Source: Heliocidaris erythrogramma (lineage: Eukaryota; Echinodermata; Echinoidea; Camarodonta; Echinometridae). From it: a stretch of 64,000 nucleotides of DNA. Of this stretch, positions 55,936 through 64,000 are shown piece by piece (position 1 is the first letter of the stretch; each line of letters opens with the position of its first letter). Made by a program: the position numbers and the translations under genes. The notes under the pieces are model-generated. The model searched no databases and had not been told where the DNA came from. It was given only the letters and a program-made list of their open reading frames with translations. The stretch covers positions 14,589,168-14,653,167 of the forward strand of contig CM046869.1 of the NCBI GenBank assembly GCA_025617745.1, written 5' to 3'.

Positions 55936-57509
55936 GAGACAGTCGCATTCATCTTGTTACATCTGCTGTAGATTTAAAGTGCTACAATAATACACATTTT
56001 TTTTTTGTAGGAGAAAATTAGAAATGTTTCTTCTCAAATACTGTGAGACATTTATTCCAGCATGTACCTGTACATGTATGCCTCCATTGTATAGGGAAAT
56101 CTCTGCATGTTTGCTGTGCATGGGGAAGTTTTATGAGAAAGAAAGAGAAAGTAAAACCTTGCTTTGGGCTGTACTTATTTTTTCCCTGTGCTGATTCTTA
56201 GGAAAAGATTCAGGTTTATATACATATCTGAAAGATAAAAATAGATTTCATTTATTTTAATGAGACTGATCAAAGAGGAGCCCTTTCATTTTAGTCAGTA
56301 AACAACTTCAAAACGTCAACGATAAAACTTCTTGTAAAGCTGTTGCTTACCTTTAGCTAGCGTTGGTTTAATTTCAGTGTTATTTCTATCCCTTTATTTT
56401 AATCTTACAGTATTTCAAAGAAAGTCTTTTAGCGGCTATAGTTATTTTCCTTCTCAGGCATATTCTGTAAATATATTATACTATCTAAGCCTATATATTT
56501 TGAAAATTTTTGCAATTTGTCGTAGGGCTGTGCATTAAAAACATGTGAAGTGAGGTGTCGAAGTGAGGTGTCATTGTAAATAGTGTTAATTATGAAAACA
56601 GCAAACTGCGAAAATATCTGTGTGCAAAAATAGCTTATACTGTTATTATTGTGCTAGTAATATTCCAGTCCATTACTGTTGTATTTTTGACTGCATAGTA
56701 CAGTCAAGTTGAATCAATATTGCGCATTTAACTGTTCACAAACAAGTGTACTTGATGCATAAATGTGAATACTCCTTAGAACAGAGAACATGCCATAATT
56801 CTCCTTTTCATTGGTATCACTTCAATTTGGCAGCACCGGTCTCCACATAATGCAAACAAGAAGGTCATGTGACAATCACATGCGCATTTGGCAGTAGACG
56901 TTGAAATCAGATTCAAGGTGATAGATGCTGTGAGGTGCATCATTAGAGGGATGCACTTGAATTTGGATGCCTGTGATGCACCTAAAAGGAGCCAGCATAA
57001 TGCTTGCCTAAATTGAGTGCTACATTTGTAGACTTATAACCTGTGATTGATTTCGCATCAAGGGAAAGAGGAGATTAGATCGTGATGGGGGATCAATGGA
57101 CAAACGTTGTCTGCTCGTGTTCAGGGCTGGGGATGATATTGAAACATCCATATTGCTTCTTGGAATAATGAGACTGTCTTGGATGATTACTGTAGCATGG
57201 CTCACTGAGAGCAGTACGGTTGTACCCCAGGCATCCAAACATGCAACCTTTTGTCTTTTTTTGTATCTTACTGCCTTGTTGACTTATGGTTGGTTTAAAG
57301 GCAGTGAAGCCTAAAGAGGAGAAAGAAATTACTTGTAAACAACAAGGATTTGATTTTTGACTTGCACAGAACCTATGATTTCTTCATTGAGACTAGGAAA
57401 GGGACTCACTGTTAATATAACCCAACATTTAGATCAATGTACATCTGATGATTAATCATTTCATACTTCAGTACAGTAAATCTGATAATAAAGATTTCTT
57501 TTCTATCAC
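55936..57509. other. Unannotated stretch
   Basis: A decayed relative of the TTCGCGAAAATAT MITE lies near 56590-56645 (GCGAAAATATCTGTG...AGCTTATACTG). A 72-codon ORF at 57096-57314 has no recognised motif. Confidence 0.4.
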
Positions 57510-57522
57510 TAAGGAAATGTTA

Positions 57523-57739
57523 GTAAACGAAGAAGCTTGATGGGAGGAATTTTAATTTGTAAACAAATTTTTAGGCATTTTACTCCCAGTGTTAAAGTGT
57601 TAAGTCGCTGCCCGGCAAGCAGTAGATGGCAGGTTCGAATCCCGCTGGTTCCAATTTTTTCTGACTTGTGTTTTTCATTACAGATCGAGCATACGATCTT
57701 TAACACTGGGAGTAAAATGCCTAAAAATTTGTTTACAAA
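57523..57739 (+). mobile_element. Retroposed palindromic element with tRNA-like core
   Basis: TAAGGAAATGTTA on both sides (57510-57522, 57740-57752) is a 13-bp target duplication of retroposon type. Inside, a perfect 43-bp inverted repeat (57555-57597 and 57698-57740) brackets a tRNA-like piece: GTTAAGTCGCTGCCCGGCAA, an anticodon-like stem-loop, and B box GGTTCGAATCCC followed by an acceptor-like GCTGGTTCCA. The matching 5' acceptor strand is missing, so it is not a functional tRNA. Confidence 0.85.
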
Positions 57740-57754
57740 TAAGGAAATGTTATG

Positions 57755-58008
57755 TTCACTCTAATGTACACACCCAGTGGTAGCACCACCCTATCAAGAA
57801 GGTTTTTTTAATTTTCTGTTTTGATACTTAATACTTTTCTGTTTGAAATGAAAATTAAAAATGATCATTATGTTGATTTTCTATCAATAAGTTGAATTAC
57901 TGGGTGTGCACTAGGTCTAGTGTAAGCACAATAATTTACCCTCCTTTTATCGAAATTGGCTGCTCCAAATTTGTGTTTTATATTTAACATACATGTGCTT
58001 TGTGCACT
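57755..58008. other. Unannotated short stretch
   Basis: Nothing recognised. Confidence 0.4.
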
Positions 58009-58012
58009 TTAA

Positions 58013-58466
58013 CTCTTTCAGTGCCGATGTCACGTATATGTGACAGATAGACTTGTCATTTTCATTCATCAATTGCTCAACCACAGGAAAGGTGGTCAAT
58101 GTATATCAACATTTTGAGCATAAATCAAGCATTCTAAAATATATAATTATGCATGTAATTATATGCTACCATAGAAATTTTCAGAGAAAATTGCAGATTT
58201 AAAAAAAATTACCTTATTTGAACATTAAACAATAGTAAACAAATGAGAAACTAAAAAATAATGGACAAAAAAGAAACTCGGATGTAATTCTCAATAATTC
58301 TTATGCATAAATTTGGGTAAAGTAATGTTTGTTATCATAGGAAATGGTAATAAATTTCCTGCAAGTTTTGTACATAATATTTTGTGAAATGATACATGTA
58401 GAGGTTAATGAAGTGCAGATATTTTGAAAATTACGCATTGATCACATCATAGTAAAATATTGAGAG
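58013..58466. mobile_element. Possible TTAA-flanked MITE
   Basis: CTCTTTCAGTGCCGATGTCACG at the left (after TTAA 58009-58012) and ATATTGAGAG before TTAA (58467-58470). The TIRs are short (CTCT plus a few bases). GTCACGTATATGTGAC near 58028 is a small palindrome. Confidence 0.5.
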
Positions 58467-58582
58467 TTAAACCCCTTGGCAAAGTAAGAGTTCAGAATCT
58501 ATTGCAACCATGGAATCAATAATTGAAAGGAGCTAGGGATTATGTATATTGTGTTACATTCTTACTACTTGGTGTTCAAAAA

Positions 58583-59205
58583 AATCCAGTGGACACTTAT
58601 GGGGTGTTGCAATCGATTGCAAATTGTAAAGCAAATTAGAACATCCATTCTGAATGGTTCAGGGTCTGCCCATTCAAGAAGATGCGCTTGCAACAATGAT
58701 TTTGATTGGTCAGTACCGATCAGTTGCAACTTGCAATCAATCGCAACTTTCTTGCAACACCCCATTAGATTGTTAATACAAAAATTATACAACATATCAG
58801 ACTGAGGTTTTTACATTGTAAAGGTGAAGAATATAAAATTTATTGGAAGCAAGTTTCATGACATTTCTCTGAACACTTTTCTCTAAATATTGCTCTGAAT
58901 ATTTAATTAGATATTTCACTTTTTGAAAAATCAAGGCCATAAAATTTGTGTGTATCAGTAATTGTTTCAAATTACAATTGCCATTGTGCATTGCAGCTGA
59001 AATTCCAGAACATCTTTTGACACTGGACAGCAAAAGGTTGACAGAAATGACAGCTGCAACACACAATGACAATTATTGTATTCTGAATTAATTACTGATA
59101 CACACAAATTTTATGGCCTTGATTTTTCAAAATAAATGTTAAAACCTCAGTCTGATATGATGGATATTTTATGAGTTATTAACAATCAAAAGTGTCCACT
59201 GTGTT
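58583..59205. mobile_element. TIR element (GTGGACACTT...ATCAGACTGAGG) with a nested MITE
   Basis: The left arm CCAGTGGACACTT plus AGATTGTTAATA and ATATCAGACTGAGGTTTT (58586-58815) is mirrored by 59138-59203. A second inner inverted pair, TTTTTGAAAAATCAAGGCCA (58920) and TGGCCTTGATTTTTCAAAAT (59114), includes ATTTTGTGTGTATCAGTAAT. The left arm is interrupted by the MITE at 58600-58764. Confidence 0.82.
58600..58764. mobile_element. 165-bp MITE with TTA target duplication
   Basis: TIR TGGGGTGTTGCAA at both ends, then inverted GATTGCAA words; TTA on both sides (58597-58599, 58765-58767) fits PIF/Harbinger. It sits within the left TIR of a larger element whose right TIR lacks it. Confidence 0.9.
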
Positions 59206-59680
59206 TTAACACCTACAGTAGTACATATGCATGTAGACCATCTAGGAAAATCAGATCTTGCATCCTGATTTATCCAGGCCTATCTTACCAGAGTCTCTGC
59301 CTATTAACCTTTTTAATCAACATCATGCTTTTACCTTTAGTTTTTACTTCAAATTGCAAATAATCCCATCTGGTACATCCTACAGGTTGAAAGTCATTTT
59401 GAATAATGGAATTTGTTTGAACACATATATGCCTCATCCCCCCCCCCCCCCCCTGAAAAATGCTTTGAAACTTTTGAATAAATTTATATTGATATTCTGT
59501 GGTTGCCCAGGGCTGAGATAATTTACCTATGGCTAGTAGAAGGGCACTTCAAGGTCGCAATATAGATCACTCAGGATTCAGTTTGGTCCATAAGATCTTG
59601 ATCAACATCTGTATTATACTTGAAAGGTGTTTTGGCAATATCAGACCAGTTGACCAATGAAAAGAGCCAATCCCCCATTT
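59206..59680. other. Unannotated stretch
   Basis: A poly-C tract at 59440-59453; otherwise no feature. Confidence 0.4.
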
Positions 59681-59880
59681 AGTCTGCAGGCACAGACTCT
59701 ATTTGATACATAAACATCATTCCAGAAAGCCTCAAGCCTCAAGCCTAGCCTTTCTTTGTTAGTCTCTGGCTCTGTCAGGAACAGCTACAGTACAGGGCCC
59801 AATGACTGAAGTCGCCATAGTCCCACACTGTGGACCCTCTGGTGGGCATTAAAACTGACAATGGTTTGTGCCTGCAAACT
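59681..59880. mobile_element. 200-bp MITE, TIR AGTCTGCAGGCACAGAC
   Basis: AGTCTGCAGGCACAGAC at the left, GTTTGTGCCTGCAAACT at the right (imperfect 17-bp TIR). A relative with the same TIR type is at 62963-63129. Confidence 0.7.
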
Positions 59881-60836
59881 ACTTCTCTTTTAAGTGATTG
59901 GAATCAATATCACCAACAAAAGAGCTCTGAACAAAAAGCATTGAAAGGGATGATTTTGTGGGGTATTGATCTGGGCTTGACTGGGGGTATAAAAGAAAGG
60001 TAGAACTATTTAGGATACTGCCTCTGTTGGCGGGACCACTTGTGAGTCAAGTGGCGGGCACTGCGTAAAGAGAGGGTTTGCTGGTTCAAAATGGCCAAAT
60101 GGCAGTCTTCTTTTTAAATCTTTAGTATGGGAAGTGTGCAATAGAAGTGATGAATTGGATCAAGGTAGGTTGATGTTGGTACAAATTATGTCCATTTTTA
60201 GTTAACGTTATTGACAATTTATTGACACTTTGGTTGGTTTATGTTGTTGTGTTCATTTGTTCTAGGTACTATTAAGAGAACTTTGCCCTTTCTGTAAGTT
60301 GTGTGATGTTAATGATGCATGTTCCTATTTCTCAGTTGAGGCTAGTGGCAAGTCATGGAGACAGAGTGACAGGGAAGGGGGGGGGGGGTGCGGGGCTGCA
60401 GAATTGGAAAAGAGAGTGGTGGTACAAAAGAGAGATGTATAAAGATACAATTGTATGAAAGAGAGAGGGAGAGAGTCGAAGAGATGGACAGACCAACAGT
60501 AACCAGAGATACAGGTGTACATATATGTAAATGTACAGAGGGTTATAGACATCTGTACAAATTGAGATTAGGGAGAGAGAGAAAGAGAAACGGTATGTAC
60601 AGTATCACACAGTACACTGCCACGTTTATGATGGTACATAAACGTTGAAAGAAGAAGACAAAAACAGGGTTAACAATAGGTGTATTCATGTTGATCACGT
60701 AATGTGCATGACATAAAACATGAAATGTTCTCATTGTTCGAGTGAAAAGAATGAAGTCGTTACTGATGAATAGTTGCCATGACATTTGGCTGAGTTCCAG
60801 GCCTGTTTAGATTGTTGCTAATTCAATCAAATTATC
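59881..60836. other. Unannotated stretch
   Basis: A poly-G tract (60377-60388) and GA-rich runs (60450-60475, 60570-60590). No gene recognised. Confidence 0.4.
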
Positions 60837-60840
60837 TTAA

Positions 60841-61772
60841 AGTAGAACACTGATGATTTTAAATATTGGCTTAATACTTATTATTGCATAGATGGCATAA
60901 ATTAAACAAGGTTATCCAAATTTAAAGCTTGGAAACATTTGAATTAATGATTATTATCAATTATAAAACGGTAAAATACAGCCCCCGATATAGCAGCTGA
61001 AAAGCTCCTTGAACGCTGCTGAGATGTGTGACGACACAAGAGGGGCGAGTCCTGTCTAAGCAGACGATGTCCCATAACATTATACACATTTTTCAGTGCC
61101 TGTTTTGTCATCTCCTCTTCACTTATTTCTCTTACTTGACTAGCGTCAGTCTTAATGTTAGTCTGTTGCCTCACTCTTAACTTCGTGTATGGTATTATTT
61201 TGATGAAAAATGCAGCGTTAAAAAAATAAAGGAATCAGTCACTTGTAAACAAAATAAGACGCCATTGTATTTTCAGCTGCTTGCACCGCGGCATGTTCGG
61301 CGTTTCAAGAGGGAACGAATACCATCCAGCTATTATTCGCAGGGCTTTTCAATTTGAAAATGGGGTTTATTTCATTGATCATTGACCCTTCTCCTGTGTA
61401 TTTACAATCAAACGGTTTTAGTTATCAGAATCAGCTCACTTTCCCTTTTAGAATGGTGTGAAATAAGGTCATGTTTAAATGTACCAAACTCTTTATAATT
61501 TGATAAATAATTGCATTGCAATTACGTTCATTCATTATAGGACGTCGTCTGCTTAAGCAGGATCGATCCCTCGTATGACGACATCAAAACATCGCTATAT
61601 TTCTGGCGAATCCTCGAATATTCCACATGCTGAGAAGAGCTTTTATTTATGTTGTTTTTATAATCATCATATACGCAGTTGACATAAAACTTATACGATT
61701 GCCATCTGTAAGCTTCCCAATTTCTAGTGATACATTAATTGCCATATTTGTGATTTTCTTGAGTGTTCTACT
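60841..61772. mobile_element. 932-bp TTAA-flanked TIR element
   Basis: TIR AGTAGAACACT at both ends, flanked by TTAA (60837-60840, 61773-61776). Imperfect inverted similarity runs deep inward: GTGTGACGACACAAGAGGGG (61027) pairs with CCCTCGTATGACGACATC (61570), and CAGACGATGTCCCATAA with GGACGTCGTCTG. TTAA duplication suggests piggyBac or Kolobok type. No transposase. Confidence 0.85.
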
Positions 61773-61776
61773 TTAA

Positions 61777-62479
61777 ACTGTTATGTGAATATTAAACTAT
61801 AAAATTGTAGTTGTCACAAATGCTCTTAATCCCCCTTTTTTTGGGGGGGGGGAGGGTTGAAAATGGAGCATGTGTACCCAAACATTTGAAATAAATAGGC
61901 CCACTACAGTTCAGTGAAAAATTCACAGGCGCAGTGATGGATTTAGCTCTGAAAAGCTTTAATAGTGCTCAGAAGATCTTTATAAAAGAGCTCACAGGTT
62001 GAAAAGGAGAATTTTTTTTTCTTTTTAAAATCATTTATTTTATTTCATTTTTAGCAAATTCCCAAAGAGCAGAAAAAAAAGTATTTTTTACACTGATGCA
62101 ATTAAAGGCTTTCTATGCGTTCAAATAAATTGTGAGACTGGTGGGCAAGGCTAAGGAGGCTGTATTTTGGTAGCCTCCCCAGAATGTTACCCCCCATTGT
62201 TTACATTGACCCCCTTCACTATACATTATATAGGAGAAGGTCATGTTCAGAGGCATACATTGTGAGCTGGTTGGTTGGTTACATCACTCAGTGGGTTTAT
62301 TGAATAGTGAAGGCAGTGATCACATAGTCTTCATGTGCAGACTCCATATTGGCATCGGCCTTAGTTGGCAATGAAGACTGGAGCCCCGTCGTATGTGACA
62401 TGTACAGATGAAAAGAGAGACTTATATCAAACCAGAAATGGAATACAACAAAATTATAAGAGATTGACCTTTACCATGA

Positions 62480-62513
<34 letters not shown>

Positions 62514-62962
62514 GGAGCAAGAAAGAGAAATCGGAGAATAAATTGTTTACTACAAGCTTATCTCGAGAATGTGTAGATTCAGTTTCGATCAAGAAGATTC
62601 AGTTTCGATCAAGAAGATTTTGATAAATTTCCAATATGATCATTAACACACATCTTATATACAATTTATCATCGTAATGCCTTTTTAATTATATTAAAAG
62701 TGTAATTTGTTCATTACTCTTGATGAGCCAAATGCTTGCAATATAGTTGTCTCACATTGCAGCAATCAGTGTGCAATTTCCATTCAATGTATTGAAGCAC
62801 ATTATGTAGAATGTAATATTCTGGATGCATTCATGTACATTAATATGGAAGGAGCACATACATGTAAGTTAACATATCAACATGTGCTGCCTATGCCTAG
62901 TCTGAGATTAGAGTCTGCCATTCAAGACTACAAGCAGTATGAGAAGTAATGAAAGCTCATCA
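61777..62962. other. Unannotated stretch with (GA)n
   Basis: (GA)n at 62479-62510; GATTCAGTTTCGATCAAGAA is tandemly doubled at 62576-62617. An 80-codon ORF at 62707-62949 has scattered Cys and Asn but no recognised motif. Confidence 0.45.
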
Positions 62963-63129
62963 AGTTTGCAGACACAAATCCTGATCAGTCGCAAAGAGTG
63001 TCTGCACTGTAAGACTAAAATAGGCCCTGTATAATGCTCATTGATACAACCAGTACTTAGCTGGTTAGGCTTCTCTCAAGACAATGATTTTCTGATAAAG
63101 TGTCAAATTAAGGTCTGTGCTTGCAGACT
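62963..63129. mobile_element. MITE related to 59681-59880
   Basis: AGTTTGCAGACACAAAT at the left and GTCTGTGCTTGCAGACT at the right. The interiors of the two copies share little, so they may be distant relatives. Confidence 0.6.
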
Positions 63130-63378
63130 ACCTCATTGCAGGGATGAACTTGTTATGGCTTCAGCTTAGTGAGCATGCATTTTCACGAACATCTCTTTCC
63201 CTGTCTTTTGTGATCTTCTTCAAGCATGCTAGGTTATTGTTCTGTATTCACATCAGTGATATTACAAGGGCTTGCCTCTTCTACATGTACATGTAGCAAT
63301 ATGTGTGATGTGGTTCAATGAGTGTTTCCACCTCAAATGATGACTGGTTGTTTAGATGGAAAAACAGTAGACTTCTGC

Positions 63379-63655
63379 AGCACCTCTACACACTATGAAC
63401 ATGGCGAACAAAGAAGCGGACAAATTATATAGCTCCTCTTGTACCTTCCACAATTGCTCTGGTAGACAAAAGAACATCCCTTGATTGCTAATATGTAAAA
63501 GTATGTAGAACAGGTGTCACATGCATATTCACCTGTTATTTTACATAATAGCAATGAAGGGATGTTCTTTTTTCTACCAGAGCAATTGAGGGTACAATGA
63601 GGAGCTGTATATTTTGTCTGCTCTCTTTGTCATCGTGTTCATAGTGACAAGTGCT
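63379..63655. mobile_element. Near-complete palindrome with ~125-bp arms
   Basis: The left arm (CACTATGAACATGG..., AATTGCTCTGGTAGACAAAA, GAACATCCCTTGATTGCTAA, GAACAGGTG) is mirrored by the right arm with about 10-15 percent mismatches by eye, around a loop of about 13 bp (63515-63528). It is a fold-back MITE; if transcribed it would give a long dsRNA hairpin. Confidence 0.88.
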
Positions 63656-64000
63656 ATGCATGATGTGACATGTTCTTGCTTCTTGTAAGTCTTTTGGAAA
63701 TGATTTTAGTTTTGAGATCATTGTGGACGGTTTCTTACAAATTTGCTGCAGTGGTGTTGCAGGCCGAGTATGAATGAGGAAACAACATGCTTTTCATGAA
63801 AAAGGAGTTTGAAAAAAAATAAGATGCTATAGAGTACCGAAATGTTACATCATACCGGCCAAGGTGTAAGGTTTGCTGGTTTGAAGAATAGCGTGGTGAT
63901 CACACCAGCATCAGACACTTACTTTGCCTTGCTCCAGCCCATTTCTTGAATGATTTTGCAGTGAACCTCATAGCGAGTTCTGTTTGGAACCGATGAGCGA
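63656..64000. other. Unannotated stretch to window end
   Basis: No supportable feature. Confidence 0.4.

Noticed and set aside
57600..57655. tRNA gene
   Set aside because: The B box and an anticodon-like stem are present, but the 5' acceptor strand does not pair and position 33 is not T; it lies within a retroposed element.
62707..62949. 80-codon ORF with several cysteines
   Set aside because: Cys spacing does not fit a known finger, no splice context was evident, and the length is expected by chance in AT-rich DNA.

Overview
The window looks like nuclear DNA from a marine invertebrate, most likely a sea urchin. This is inferred from the frequent TACATGTA and AGGCCTA motifs, the tRNA-type SINE, elements ending in TATGCCTCCGCC, spliceosomal introns, and the very high density of non-coding repeats with long C/G homopolymers. 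There is no operon structure and no long bacterial-type ORF. No species call can be made without a search.

Only one convincing host gene is complete or nearly so. It is a two-exon, minus-strand carbohydrate sulfotransferase at 17162-19276, a type II membrane protein of about 543 residues. Both PAPS-binding motifs and clean splice sites are visible. Two more gene pieces are recognisable: a first coding exon with a donor site at 45301-45400 (N-terminus resembling the BED/hAT-derived zinc-finger proteins) and a THAP-domain relic with two in-frame stops at 54020-54215. A decayed LINE reverse-transcriptase C-terminus lies near 30790-31110. A Penelope-like element with an intact GIY-YIG endonuclease reading frame occupies 42999-44267.

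The rest is mostly nested non-autonomous transposons. Layout: 1-3070 is a near-identical copy of 24774-27845, and the first copy ends at a 500-N assembly gap. 5-9 kb holds a TTAA-flanked MITE, a SINE nested in a long-TIR element, and hairpins. 10-12 kb is a mobile element carrying ten 150-bp repeats full of nuclear-receptor half-sites. 12-16 kb has TIR elements, one with two nested MITEs and a 54-bp palindromic minisatellite. 17-19 kb is the sulfotransferase. 21-24 kb is hAT-like and long-TIR repeats. 28-37 kb contains several MITEs and LINE tails. 37.8-40.1 kb is a TIR element filled by a 212-bp satellite. 40.9-42.3 kb is an inverted-repeat element whose two arms let one reconstruct three successive insertions. 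43-44.3 kb is the Penelope element. 49.3-52 kb is a 2.6-kb hAT-like element. 55-63.7 kb carries further TIR elements, a tRNA-related palindromic SINE, and long hairpins.

The genes do not form a pathway. The main biological interest lies in how the elements are nested, in dated insertion order, and in repeats that spread regulatory motifs or fold into long hairpins. All family names are by eye; no database search was run.
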